Positions 47,015 through 54,814 of a DNA stretch of 54,814 nucleotides are shown here, in pieces. Made by a program: the position numbers and the translations under genes. Under the pieces are notes generated by a model that was given only the letters and a program-made list of their open reading frames with translations, had not been told where the DNA came from and searched no databases. The number at the start of each line of letters is the position of its first letter. The first letter of the stretch is position 1. Origin of the DNA: Chloroflexota bacterium (lineage in GTDB: Bacteria; Chloroflexota; UBA6077; CF-72); the NCBI GenBank assembly GCA_019247515.1, contig JAFAOS010000089.1:1-54814 (forward strand), read 5' to 3'.

Positions 47015-48603
47015 AGTCCGACCAGCGTAGCAGCGCCGCCACCGCTGGAACCCAGCGCCGCGTGGCCAGCGCCGCGGCGATCATTGCGCTGGGCAACATC
47101 CTGAGCCGCGGCCTCGGCTTGCTGCGCGACGTCGTGATCGCCTCCACCTTCGGCGCGACCGGCGGCACCGACGCGTTCGTCTTCGCTCGGACCATCCCCC
47201 AGATCCTGTACGACCTGCTGGTCGGCACGGTCATCACCGCCGCCTTCGTCCCCGTGTTCGTCCAGCACGCGCGGGACGAGCGTCAGCTGTGGCGACTGGT
47301 CGGCGCCATCTTCAGCCTGGCCGGCCTGGCGTTCGTGACCCTGGCCGTGGTCCTGGGCATCTTTGCGGACCCGCTCCTGAACGTGATTGGCCGCGGCTTT
47401 TCGTCCGAGGAACAGCGCCAGTTGGCCGTCCAGCTGATGCGCATCGCCCTCATCTCGGTCATCTTCCAGGGTCTGGCCGGCGTTCTTACCAGCGCCCTGT
47501 ACGCGCAGAACCGCTTCGTGCTGCCCGCGTTCTCGACCGCGGCGTACAACGTCGGCATCATCGTCGGCGTCCTGTTGCTGGCGCAGACGCTCGGCTACAC
47601 CGCCCTGCCCGTGGGCCTGATCATCGGCGCGCTGGTGCAGTTCCTCCTGCAGGCCAGCGGCCTGCGGAGCTTCTGGCGCGCCTACCGGCCGCACATCGAC
47701 CTGGCAGACCCGGCGGTGCGGCGCATCCTGTCGCTGGCGGGCACGGTCGCGGCGGGGCTGGTGGTCACCGCCGTGGGCAGCCTGATCGATCGCAACCTGG
47801 CGTTGCGCCTGCCGGAAGGCAACCTCACGTCCATGGACTACGCGACGCGCATCATCCAGTTTCCGCTCGGGATCGTCGGACTGGCGGTGTCGTACGCGAT
47901 CCTGCCGACGCTGTCGCGCCTGAACCCGGGCGGCGGCGGCAGCCTCGGCGAGTACCGCGACGCCCTGGCCTTCGGCATCAAGCTCGTCCTGCTGCTCATC
48001 CTGCCGTCGCTGGCCATCATCGCCGCCCTCTCGGAGCCGATCGTTGCCCTCGTCTTCCAGCGCAATGCCTTCTCACCCGAAGACACCGCCCGCACCGCGG
48101 GCATCTTTCTGTTCTACTCGCCCCAACTGCCGTTCACCGCCGTCGACTACCTGCTCATCAACGCCTTCTACGCACGGCAGAACGCGCGCACGCCGGTCAT
48201 CGTCGGCGTCGTGTGCGTGTTCATCTACCTGATCGTCGCGCTGTCGACGATCGGCTGGTTGGGCGCGCGCGGTCTGGCGCTGGCCAACGCGGTGCAGAAC
48301 AGCAGCCACGCCGTCATCCTGCTGGTGCTGCTGCGCCGCGCGCTGCCTGGCCTGCGGCTGGGCGCCGCGCTGTGGCCCTTCCTGATCCGCGTCGTGCCGA
48401 CGTCAGCGGCCGTCGCGCTGGCCCTCTTCCTGGCCTGGCCGACGCTCAGCCACCTGGGCAACTTCACCGGTCTGCTGATCGCTGTGCTCCTCGCGCTGGT
48501 CGTGTACGTCGTCGCGCTCTGGCTTCTCGGTGTGTCCGAAGCACGTATTGGGATAAGTGTGCTTATGCACGCCGCTGCGCGGCGTGCCAAAGCATGCTCC
48601 TAG
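46990..48603 (+). CDS. murJ: Lipid II flippase MurJ
   Basis: 537 residues, 14 transmembrane helices. AIIALGNILSRGLGLLRDVV (N-terminal RGLG motif with the essential Arg), GATGGTDAFVFARTIPQILY and DLLVGTVITAAFVPVF, RFVLPAFSTAAYNVGI and GIFLFYSPQLPFTAVDYLLI are typical of the MurJ/MviN family, which moves lipid II to the outer face of the membrane. The frame continues upstream but is antisense to the deacetylase there. The last residues (from about ISVLMHAAARR on) are encoded by the minimal hairpin repeat, so the native C-terminus has been replaced or extended. gatC lies 49 bp downstream. Confidence 0.94.
   Translation: MQTAPVTPQSDQRSSAATAGTQRRVASAAAIIALGNILSRGLGLLRDVVIASTFGATGGTDAFVFARTIPQILYDLLVGTVITAAFVPVFVQHARDERQLWRLVGAIFSLAGLAFVTLAVVLGIFADPLLNVIGRGFSSEEQRQLAVQLMRIALISVIFQGLAGVLTSALYAQNRFVLPAFSTAAYNVGIIVGVLLLAQTLGYTALPVGLIIGALVQFLLQASGLRSFWRAYRPHIDLADPAVRRILSLAGTVAAGLVVTAVGSLIDRNLALRLPEGNLTSMDYATRIIQFPLGIVGLAVSYAILPTLSRLNPGGGGSLGEYRDALAFGIKLVLLLILPSLAIIAALSEPIVALVFQRNAFSPEDTARTAGIFLFYSPQLPFTAVDYLLINAFYARQNARTPVIVGVVCVFIYLIVALSTIGWLGARGLALANAVQNSSHAVILLVLLRRALPGLRLGAALWPFLIRVVPTSAAVALALFLAWPTLSHLGNFTGLLIAVLLALVVYVVALWLLGVSEARIGISVLMHAAARRAKACS
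48553..48600. repeat. Compound hairpin repeat, minimal copy (element C)
   Basis: ATAAGTGTGCTTAT followed by a perfect 9-bp hairpin, GCACGCCGC-TGC-GCGGCGTGC (48567-48587), and CAAAGCATGC. These are the outermost unit of elements A and B joined directly, with the core missing. It lies within the last codons of murJ and may also act as its terminator-like 3' structure. Confidence 0.75.
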
Positions 48604-48622
48604 CCTGATGTTCAGCGGCGGG

Positions 48623-48649
48623 TATAAATACGCCGGCTATACTCCGGCG
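48623..48649 (+). promoter_or_regulatory. Candidate promoter/operator of gatCAB
   Basis: Just before gatC two -10-like elements occur, TATAAA (48623-48628) and TATACT (48638-48643). The second is flanked by CGCCGG (48631-48636) and CCGGCG (48644-48649), a 6-bp inverted repeat. No good -35 is present because the minimal repeat occupies that position. It gives the operon an AT-rich start in otherwise GC-rich sequence. Confidence 0.4.
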
Positions 48650-48652
48650 CGA

Positions 48653-48937
48653 ATGATTACGCGCGCGGAGGTCGCTCACGTCGCGCGACTCGCCCGCCTC
48701 GGCCTCAGCGATGACGAGATGGACCAGCTCGCCTCCGAGCTCGACCACATCCTCGATGCCATGCAGGAGCTGCGTCAGCTCGACACCTCGGCCATCCCGC
48801 CCACCGCCCAGGTCATCCCGCTCCAGAACGTGATGCGCGAGGATGTCCCGCGCCCTTCCTGGCCGGCCGAAGCCATCCTCGAAAACGCGCCGCAGACTCG
48901 CGACGAACAGTTCCTGGTGCCACCCGTCCTCGAGTGA
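48653..48937 (+). CDS. gatC: Asp-tRNA(Asn)/Glu-tRNA(Gln) amidotransferase subunit C
   Basis: 94 residues from the ATG chosen here: [40 protein letters not shown] and [14 protein letters not shown] are the GatC pattern. GatC stabilises the GatA-GatB dimer. The longer frame upstream starts in the hairpin repeat and is not conserved. The TGA overlaps the gatA ATG (TGATG). Confidence 0.94.
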   Translation: MITRAEVAHVARLARLGLSDDEMDQLASELDHILDAMQELRQLDTSAIPPTAQVIPLQNVMREDVPRPSWPAEAILENAPQTRDEQFLVPPVLE

Positions 48938-50490
48938 TGGCCGCTCTGACCTCGAGCAGCATCGCCGAGCTGCGCGCTCTCCTCGCGCGACGTGACGTCT
49001 CCGCACTGGAGGTCGCCCGCGCTCACCTCGACCGCATCGAGGAGCTGGACGACCGCACGGTCCAGGCCATGCTTACCGTCACGCGCGAGCATGCCGAAGG
49101 CCAGGCGCGCGCCGCGGACGCGCGCATCACCGCTGGCGAAGACGCCCCGCTGCTCGGCGTCCCGATGATCCTCAAGGACGTGATGATCACCCGCGGCATC
49201 CGCACCACGGCCGGTTCCAGGATCCTGGAGAACTTCCGGCCAATCGAGGACGGCACGATCACGCGGCGGCTGGCCGAAGCGGGTACGGTGCTGCTCGGCA
49301 AATCGAACATGGACGAGTTCGCCATGGGCTCGTCGACCGAGAACTCCGGCTTCTTTCCAACCCGCAACCCGTGGGACCTCGAGCGTGTGCCGGGTGGTTC
49401 GAGCGGCGGCTCGGCGGCGGCGGTCGGCGCCGAGTTCGCCCCTTTCGCACTTGGCACGGACACCGGCGGGTCCATTCGGCAGCCCGCCGCGTTGTGCGGG
49501 GTGGTCGGCTTCAAACCCACCTACGGGCGCGTCAGTCGTTATGGACTGATCGCCTTCGCCTCCTCGCTCGACCAGATCGGCCCGTTCACCCGCACCGTCG
49601 AGGACTGCGCCCTGGTGTTGAACGCCATCGCGGGTTACGACCCGTGTGATTCGACGTCGCTCCAGGCGCCAGTGCCCGACTATCGTGTTGCGCTCGGGTC
49701 CGCGCCCGACCTGAAGGGCGTACGACTGGCCCTGCCGCGCGAGTACTTCGACGTGGAGGGGGTCGAGCCGGGTGTCGCCGCGGCTGTCAACACGGCCATC
49801 GAACACCTGGAGAGCCTCGGCGCCGAGCTCGGCGAAGTCAGCCTGCCGCACACGAAGTACGGCGTCGCCACCTACTACCTGGTCGCGCCTGCCGAGTGCA
49901 GCGCCAACCTGGCGCGCTACGACGGCGTGAAGTACAGCCTGTCCATCCGCGAGCCGGGCGCCGGGCTGTGGGACGTGTACGAGCGCTCGCGCGGCGAGGG
50001 CTTTGGCCGCGAGGTCAAGCGGCGCATCGTCCTCGGGACGTACGCGCTGTCCTCGGGCTACTACGACGCCTACTACCTCAAGGCGCAGAAGGTGCGCACG
50101 CTGATCAAGCAGGACTTCGATCGGGTCTTCGAGGACTTCGACGCCGTGGTCGGGCCCACTTCGCCCAACGTGGCGTTCCCGCTCGGCGCCAAGACGCAGG
50201 ACCCGCTCGCCATGTACCTGAACGACCTGTTCACGATCCCGACCTCGCTGGCGGGCCTGCCCGGCATCAGCGTTCCAGCGGGGTTTGCCGAAGGCCTGCC
50301 AGTCGGTCTGCAGATCATCGGCAGAGCCCTGGATGAATCCAGCGTGCTGCGCATCGCCCACGCGTTCGAGCAGAGCACGGCATGGCACACGCTGCGCTCG
50401 CCCATCGCGCGTCGCGAGACTTCTACAACCCCCACGGGACTGAAAACGGCCCAGGAACCACAGCCACTCATTGATGAGCAGCACGACTGA
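48937..50490 (+). CDS. gatA: Asp/Glu-tRNA amidotransferase subunit A (amidase)
   Basis: 517 residues. The amidase Ser-cisSer-Lys triad is present: Lys80 ([10 protein letters not shown]), Ser155 ([15 protein letters not shown]) and Ser179 ([16 protein letters not shown]). GatA releases ammonia from glutamine or asparagine and passes it to GatB. The family usually ends near [19 protein letters not shown]. About 30 extra residues follow and overlap the gatB start by 17 bp. Confidence 0.96.
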   Translation: MAALTSSSIAELRALLARRDVSALEVARAHLDRIEELDDRTVQAMLTVTREHAEGQARAADARITAGEDAPLLGVPMILKDVMITRGIRTTAGSRILENFRPIEDGTITRRLAEAGTVLLGKSNMDEFAMGSSTENSGFFPTRNPWDLERVPGGSSGGSAAAVGAEFAPFALGTDTGGSIRQPAALCGVVGFKPTYGRVSRYGLIAFASSLDQIGPFTRTVEDCALVLNAIAGYDPCDSTSLQAPVPDYRVALGSAPDLKGVRLALPREYFDVEGVEPGVAAAVNTAIEHLESLGAELGEVSLPHTKYGVATYYLVAPAECSANLARYDGVKYSLSIREPGAGLWDVYERSRGEGFGREVKRRIVLGTYALSSGYYDAYYLKAQKVRTLIKQDFDRVFEDFDAVVGPTSPNVAFPLGAKTQDPLAMYLNDLFTIPTSLAGLPGISVPAGFAEGLPVGLQIIGRALDESSVLRIAHAFEQSTAWHTLRSPIARRETSTTPTGLKTAQEPQPLIDEQHD

Positions 50491-51940
50491 AACCCGCGTC
50501 TTCCTCACGGGGGAGTCCCCCCTGGGGAAATATGAATCCGTCATCGGGCTCGAGTGCCACGTACAACTGGCGACGCGCAGCAAGATGTTCTGCGGCTGCC
50601 CCACGGAGTACGCCGGCTCGCCCCCGAACACGCACGTCTGCCCCGTCTGCCTCGGCATGCCCGGCGTCCTGCCGGTCATCAACCGCGCCGCCGTCGACTA
50701 CACGCTCATGACCGGCCTGGCCATCAACGCCACCATCCCCGCGGCCACCAAATTCGATCGTAAGAACTACCCCTACCCGGACCTGGTCAAGGGCTACCAG
50801 ATCTCGCAGTATGACCTGCCGCTGGTCAAGGGCGGCTGGATCGAGATCACCGTCGACGGCGACACGCGCCGAATCCAGCTCGAGCGCGTCCACCTCGAAG
50901 AGGACACCGGCAAGCTCACCCACGTCCCCGGCGGGTCGCTGGTGGACTTCAATCGCTCGGGCGTGCCGCTCATGGAGATGGTTAGCCAGCCCGACCTGCG
51001 CACGCCAGCCGAGGCGCGCGCCTACCTGCAAAAGCTGCGCGCGATCCTGCGCAGCCTGGGCGTCAGCGGCGCCGACATGGAAAAGGGCCAATTGCGCTGC
51101 GACGTCAACGTTTCGCTGCGGCCTGTGGGCGAGCAAAAGCTCGGCACCAAGGTCGAGGTCAAGAACCTGAACTCGTTCCGCTCGGTGCAGCGCGCGCTCG
51201 AGTACGAGATCGTTCGCCAGGCCACCGCGCTGGATGCCGGCGAGACCATTCCCCAAGAAACACGCGGCTGGCTGGACGACCGTGGCGTGACCGTCAGCCA
51301 GCGCTCCAAGGAGCAGGCACACGACTACCGCTACTTCCCCGAGCCTGACCTGCCGCCGGTCTTCGTCGACGACGCGTGGCTCAATCGACTGCGCGAGCGC
51401 CTGCCCGAGCTGCCGGACGCGCGGCGCGCGCGGTATATGGCCGCCTTCGGCCTCGGCGGATACGACGCGGAAGCGCTGTCGACCGACCACTGGGCAGCGC
51501 GGCTCTTCGAGGACACCGTGGCCGCCGGCGCCGACGCCAAGAAGGCCGCGAACTGGATTCAGAACGACGTCGCCCGCCTGCGGGGCGAATCAGACGGCCA
51601 CGCGCTCGACGCAGAGCACCTGGCCGAGCTCATCAAGCTGGTCGACGAAGGCGTCATCGGCATCTCGGCCGCCCGCCAGGTACTGCCGACGGTGTACGAG
51701 ACGGGCCGCCCGCCGCGTGCGCTCGTCGAAGAGCAAGGCCTGGCCCAGGTCTCGGACACGGCGGCCCTGGAACAAACCGTGCGCGACGTGCTGGAGGCGA
51801 ACCCCACACCGGTGGCCGACTACCGAGCGGGCAAGGTGACGGCGATCAACTATCTCAAGGGCCAGGTGATGAAGGCTTCGCGCGGCAAGGCCAACCCGAC
51901 GGTCGTCGAGGAGCTGCTGAAGCAACACCTCTCCAGCTGA
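50474..51940 (+). CDS. gatB: Asp/Glu-tRNA amidotransferase subunit B
   Basis: 488 residues. [13 protein letters not shown] begins the conserved protein, with [18 protein letters not shown] (the zinc-site Cys), [20 protein letters not shown] and [14 protein letters not shown] following. The C-terminal YqeY-like tail (about 410-488) is intact. GatB phosphorylates the misacylated tRNA carboxylate and amidates it. The first 20 residues (including [11 protein letters not shown]) are not conserved; they are read from a degenerate copy of the 37-bp repeat. No ATG lies between this stretch and the conserved core, so translation must include it. Confidence 0.95.
   Translation: MSSTTETRVFLTGESPLGKYESVIGLECHVQLATRSKMFCGCPTEYAGSPPNTHVCPVCLGMPGVLPVINRAAVDYTLMTGLAINATIPAATKFDRKNYPYPDLVKGYQISQYDLPLVKGGWIEITVDGDTRRIQLERVHLEEDTGKLTHVPGGSLVDFNRSGVPLMEMVSQPDLRTPAEARAYLQKLRAILRSLGVSGADMEKGQLRCDVNVSLRPVGEQKLGTKVEVKNLNSFRSVQRALEYEIVRQATALDAGETIPQETRGWLDDRGVTVSQRSKEQAHDYRYFPEPDLPPVFVDDAWLNRLRERLPELPDARRARYMAAFGLGGYDAEALSTDHWAARLFEDTVAAGADAKKAANWIQNDVARLRGESDGHALDAEHLAELIKLVDEGVIGISAARQVLPTVYETGRPPRALVEEQGLAQVSDTAALEQTVRDVLEANPTPVADYRAGKVTAINYLKGQVMKASRGKANPTVVEELLKQHLSS
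50497..50533 (-). repeat. Solo degenerate copy of the 37-bp repeat inside gatB
   Basis: On the minus strand the sequence reads TTTCCCCAGGGGGGACTC followed by CCCCGTGAGGAAGACGC. This matches the ndk-side consensus TTTCCCCCAG(A/C)GGGGACTC plus CACG.GTGAGACGGGG, with small indels. It encodes part of the GatB N-terminal extension. The match was judged by eye, so statistical support is not known. Confidence 0.6.
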
Positions 51941-52029
51941 CGGCCGCCTCGCGATCCTGGAGGACAGCACGTGGCGTCTCGCGGTGAGCGTCCGCCGACC
52001 GCCGACCTGCCAGGTAGACTATTTCCGAA

Positions 52030-53415
52030 ATGGCACGCCTGACCCCCGACCCGACGTTCTATCCGTCGCCCCGCGCCGCTATGCAGGCGCCCCACGAGCA
52101 GCTCGCCTACTTCGTGACCCTCAACACCAGCGCCGACAAGAAGCCGGACGCGCTGTGCACCCTGGACGTCGACCCGAGCTCTCCGACGTACGGCCAGATC
52201 GTCGGTCGCACCGACATGCCAAACGTCGGTGACGAGCTCCATCACTTCGGCTGGAACGCCTGCAGCTCAGCTCTGTGCCCGACGGCGCCGCATCCGCACG
52301 TCGAGCGCCGCTACCTCGTCGTCCCCGGACTGCGCTCGAGCCGCATCCACATCCTGGACACCAGGGCTGACCCGCGTCAGCCGAAGATCGTCAAGGTCAT
52401 CGAGCCCGACGAAGTGCAGAAAAAGACCAGCTACAGCCGCCCGCACACCACGCACTGTGGGCCCGACGGCATCTACATGAACGCCCTCGGCGCGCCGGAC
52501 GGCGGCGGACCTGGCGGCCTGTTCGTTCTCGACCACGAGAACTTCACGGTGAAGGGCGCCTGGGAAGCCGACCGCGGCCCGCAGTACCTGGCCTACGACT
52601 TCTGGTGGCACCTGGGCCACGACACGCTGATCACTAGCGAATGGGGCACGCCCAACATGGTCGAGGACGGGGTCAATCCCGAGCTGTTCGGCAAGTACGG
52701 CCATCAGCTGCACGTCTGGGACCTGCGCACGCGCAAGCACCGCCAGAGCATCGACCTCGGCGCCGAGCAGCAGATGGTCCTCGAGCTGCGGCCGTCGCAC
52801 GACCCCAACCGCACCTTTGGCTTCGTCAACACGGTCGTGTCGCTGAATGACCTGTCGTCGGCCATCTGGACCTGGCACCTGGACGGCGGCCAGTGGGCGG
52901 CAAAGAAGGTCATTGAGATTGCGGCTGAACCAGCCTCGGAAGACGACCTGCCGCCCGCCTTGAAGCCGTTCAAGGCGGTGCCACCACTGGTGACCGACAT
53001 CAACCTCAGCCTGGACGACAAATTCCTGTACGTCTCGTGCTGGGGCACCGGCGAGCTGCGCCAGTACGACGTCTCCGATCCGTTCGCGCCGCGACTGACC
53101 GGCTCGGTGCATCTCGGCGGGATTACCCGCCGCGCTGCACATCCGAGCGGCGCCCCGCTGAATGGCGGCCCACAGATGGTCGAGCTCAGCCGGGACGGTC
53201 GGCGGATCTATCTCAGCAATTCGCTCTACGCCAGCTGGGATGCGCAGTTCTATCCAGAAGGCATTCGCGGCTGGATCGCCCGCCTGGACGCCGATCCCAA
53301 TGGTGGCCTGAGCGTCGATCCGAAATTGTTCGTGGAATTCGACGGCGAGCGACCGCACCAGATCCATCTGGGCGGCGGCGACGCTTCGTCGGACTCGTAC
53401 TGCTTCCCGTCGTGA
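52030..53415 (+). CDS. Selenium-binding protein SBP56 family (methanethiol oxidase-like)
   Basis: 461 residues forming a seven-bladed propeller. Characteristic stretches: GDELHHFGWNACSSALC (family Cys), YSRPHTTHCGPDGIYMNALG, WWHLGHDTLITSEWGTPNMV, GFVNTVVSLNDLSSAIWTW, DINLSLDDKFLYVSCWGTGE, and C-terminal PHQIHLGGGDASSDSYCFPS. Conserved His/Cys residues are the metal/Se site. Bacterial and human members oxidise methanethiol to H2S, H2O2 and formaldehyde, or bind selenium; the location is cytosolic or periplasmic. No signal peptide here. Its stop overlaps the next gene as GTGA. Confidence 0.92.
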   Translation: MARLTPDPTFYPSPRAAMQAPHEQLAYFVTLNTSADKKPDALCTLDVDPSSPTYGQIVGRTDMPNVGDELHHFGWNACSSALCPTAPHPHVERRYLVVPGLRSSRIHILDTRADPRQPKIVKVIEPDEVQKKTSYSRPHTTHCGPDGIYMNALGAPDGGGPGGLFVLDHENFTVKGAWEADRGPQYLAYDFWWHLGHDTLITSEWGTPNMVEDGVNPELFGKYGHQLHVWDLRTRKHRQSIDLGAEQQMVLELRPSHDPNRTFGFVNTVVSLNDLSSAIWTWHLDGGQWAAKKVIEIAAEPASEDDLPPALKPFKAVPPLVTDINLSLDDKFLYVSCWGTGELRQYDVSDPFAPRLTGSVHLGGITRRAAHPSGAPLNGGPQMVELSRDGRRIYLSNSLYASWDAQFYPEGIRGWIARLDADPNGGLSVDPKLFVEFDGERPHQIHLGGGDASSDSYCFPS

Positions 53416-54050
53416 ATGACACGGGCGCCTGGCTGGCTCTCGCCGGCCTGGGCGCCTACCACGGCCTCAACCCGGCCATGGGTTGGCTGTTTGCCGTCGC
53501 GCTGGGCCTGCAGGAACGCAAGCGCAGCGCTGTGCTCAAGGCGCTGCCGGCGATCGCAATCGGTCACGAGGCGTCCATCGCGGCAGTCGCCGCGGTGATT
53601 GCCATGGCCCAGATCTTCACCGCGGCCGAGCTGCTGCGTCCACTGGGCGCCATCGGTCTGGTGGCCTTTGGCGTCTTCAAACTCGTCAAGCCTCGATCGC
53701 ACCCGCGCTGGGTCGGACTGCGGGTCGGTCCGCGCGAGCTGGTCGTCTGGTCGTTTTTGATGTCCAGCGCGCACGGCGCGGGGCTGATGCTGGTGCCCGT
53801 GCTACTGGGCATGCCGGCGCCGCCAGAAGCCAGCGACCTGCCAGGTGTGAATTTCAGCCTGGCGACGGTAGCCCAGGACGCGGCGGCGGTGACGGTGCAC
53901 AGCGCCTCGATGCTGCTGGTGATGGGCACGATCGCCGTAGTGGTCTACGAGCGGCTGGGCCTCGACGTGCTGCGCAAAGCGTGGCTCAACGTCGATCTGC
54001 TCTGGAGCGTAGCCGTGATCGCCGCCGGCGTAGTCACCCTCTTCACGTAA
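53412..54050 (+). CDS. Six-helix membrane protein coupled to SBP56
   Basis: 212 residues. The GTG overlaps the SBP56 stop (GTGA). Hydrophobic helices are near 5-25, 40-62, 68-85, 105-130, 150-170 and 185-205. GLGAYHGLNPAMGWLFAVAL with GHEASIAA and SSAHGAGLMLVPVL resembles small divalent-metal or sulfur transporters with conserved His in helices (GxHGLNP, GHE, SxHGAG). I do not recognise a named family. The tight coupling suggests transport of a substrate or product of SBP56, such as metal, selenium or a sulfur compound. Confidence 0.72.
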   Translation: MNDTGAWLALAGLGAYHGLNPAMGWLFAVALGLQERKRSAVLKALPAIAIGHEASIAAVAAVIAMAQIFTAAELLRPLGAIGLVAFGVFKLVKPRSHPRWVGLRVGPRELVVWSFLMSSAHGAGLMLVPVLLGMPAPPEASDLPGVNFSLATVAQDAAAVTVHSASMLLVMGTIAVVVYERLGLDVLRKAWLNVDLLWSVAVIAAGVVTLFT

Positions 54051-54113
54051 AGAAGCCTCGGGAGATCTGGACCGCTCTCAACAAGGTTTAGAGCGCCGTT
54101 CGCAGTTCAGCTT

Positions 54114-54308
54114 CTACGCCGCCTTCTTGACGCTCACTTTGGCGTTGTCGTCGTCCGCGTCTGCCTCGACGATCACCTGGTTGCAGCAGCCGAATACGCG
54201 GATCCATGACCAGCGGCCACTGACTGGCTCGAGCACCTGCCAGCGTTCGATAGACGGCTGCCCGCAGCCATGTTCGGTGAGCGAGTCAATCTGGACGAGT
54301 TCGCGCAT
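54114..54308 (-). CDS. Small unrecognised protein
   Basis: 64 residues from ATG with a GCG(C)Q-like Cys near 15 and a CC pair near 41, mainly beta in appearance (RWQVLEPVSGRWSWIRVFGC), and a Lys-rich C-terminus. Isolated between a plus-strand operon and the cupredoxin gene. Coding is plausible but unsupported by homology that I can recall. Confidence 0.4.
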   Translation of the reverse strand: MRELVQIDSLTEHGCGQPSIERWQVLEPVSGRWSWIRVFGCCNQVIVEADADDDNAKVSVKKAA

Positions 54309-54414
54309 GTGTGTTGATGTAGCCCCCTCGGCGACGATGCCCGTCAGTGCAAACCGACGTGCCGGCGGATGATAGCTCGGCCGTCACGCTCAGCAAAGTT
54401 CTCTGTAGAGCCGG

Positions 54415-54814
54415 TCACGGCCCAGTCACGGTTACGGTTCCGTACATTCCGGCGCCCGGCGAGCCGTGCGGAATGCAGAAGTAGCCATACGTGCCCGGCT
54501 GGTCGAACTTGATCGAGAACGTGTCGCCCTGACTGAGCAGCCCCGAGTCCACCGAGCGATCGTCCCACGTGACGGTGTGCTGGATCGCGTCATTGTTGGT
54601 CCGGGTCACGGTGGTGCCCGCCGAGACCGTGACGGTCTGCGGCACGAAGGCGATGTTCTGCATGCCGACGTTGGTGCCGCCGGCAGGCGCCGCTGCCGGC
54701 GGAGCGGCCGGAGCGCCACCGCCGGCCGGCGGAGGCGCGGGCGTCGCGGTCGGAGCCGCGGCTGGTGCCTGGGTCGCGGTCGCAGCGGCGGGCGGCGCCT
54801 GCGTCGGTTGTGGC
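54415..54814 (-). CDS. Cupredoxin (plastocyanin/amicyanin-type) protein, C-terminal part
   Basis: The gene runs off the right edge; about 132 residues are seen. A Pro/Ala/Thr linker (APAAAPTATPAPPPAGG) leads into a cupredoxin domain: NVGMQNIAFVPQTVTVSAGT, TVTRTNNDAIQHTVTWDD, FSIKFDQPGTYGYFCIPHGS, PGAGMYGTVTV. The type 1 copper ligands His (IQHT), Cys, His (FCIPH) and Met (GAGM) are all present. It would be an extracytoplasmic electron carrier, probably a lipoprotein or anchored protein given the linker; the signal lies outside the window. Confidence 0.88.
   Translation of the reverse strand, partial: PQPTQAPPAAATATQAPAAAPTATPAPPPAGGGAPAAPPAAAPAGGTNVGMQNIAFVPQTVTVSAGTTVTRTNNDAIQHTVTWDDRSVDSGLLSQGDTFSIKFDQPGTYGYFCIPHGSPGAGMYGTVTVTGP

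Noticed and set aside
48775..50682. Long minus-strand reading frame (over 600 codons) opposite gatA
   Set aside because: It is the antisense shadow of gatA/gatC: no recognisable motif, composition follows the codon bias of the plus-strand genes.
54073..54095. Terminator after the SBP56-linked membrane protein gene
   Set aside because: CGCTCT/AGAGCG gives only a 6-bp stem with an 11-base loop and no T tract.

Overview
This is a GC-rich bacterial window that reads like a Chloroflexota (Chloroflexi) chromosome fragment, probably from an environmental genome. The pointers are secreted proteins with Thr-Pro repeat linkers, an F420 ligase (cofE), a bacterial queuosine-salvage hydrolase of the Sphaerobacter type, a DUF5679 mini zinc ribbon, a ruvC-ruvA-ruvB order, SBP56, and frequent GTG/TTG starts. 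The phylum is an inference from gene content; no rRNA or tRNA gene was found to confirm it.

Layout. 1-2.6 kb: two secreted carbohydrate-active-type proteins on the minus strand, one a GH44-like enzyme cut by the window edge. 2.6-7.1 kb: sugar aminotransferase, two tiny Flp-type pilins, a C26 glutamine amidotransferase with a coupled cupin, and a CelD-like acyltransferase. 7.3-12.2 kb: a signalling block of two histidine kinase/response regulator pairs plus a divergent orphan regulator. 12.2-14.5 kb: a secreted IPT/TIG protein. 14.5-22.3 kb: plsX, queuosine salvage, an EthD-like protein, an IclR-PPOX fusion regulator, cofE, a decayed 4,5-dihydroxyphthalate decarboxylase-like gene, a J-domain membrane protein and an HD hydrolase, with two copies of a multi-hairpin repeat. 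22.3-29.5 kb: MFS and LysE exporters, an ECF sigma factor with a membrane partner, hisD and a PQQ-propeller lipoprotein. 29.6-39 kb: glycosyltransferase, radical SAM/SPASM protein and two polytopic envelope proteins, mixed with GNAT, MBL-fold, SPOUT methyltransferase and CBS genes. 39-42 kb: ruvC-ruvA-ruvB, DUF5679 and ndk. 42-45.6 kb: a DinB-XRE-ornithine cyclodeaminase-rsfS chain. 45.7-52 kb: polysaccharide deacetylase, murJ and gatC-gatA-gatB. 52-54.8 kb: SBP56 with a coupled membrane protein, and a truncated cupredoxin.

The non-coding structure is the most unusual part. A compound, hairpin-rich repeat occurs as one near-palindromic copy (about 480 bp), one shorter inverted copy (about 340 bp) and one minimal copy that now encodes the last residues of MurJ. 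A separate 37-bp hairpin unit is tandemly repeated six times after ndk, and a degenerate copy is read through as the N-terminus of GatB. Helically phased CTGTAACG-type boxes sit upstream of one kinase/regulator pair. A leader peptide plus terminator precedes the LysE exporter. Two Flp-like pilins are too short for ordinary gene-length cutoffs.
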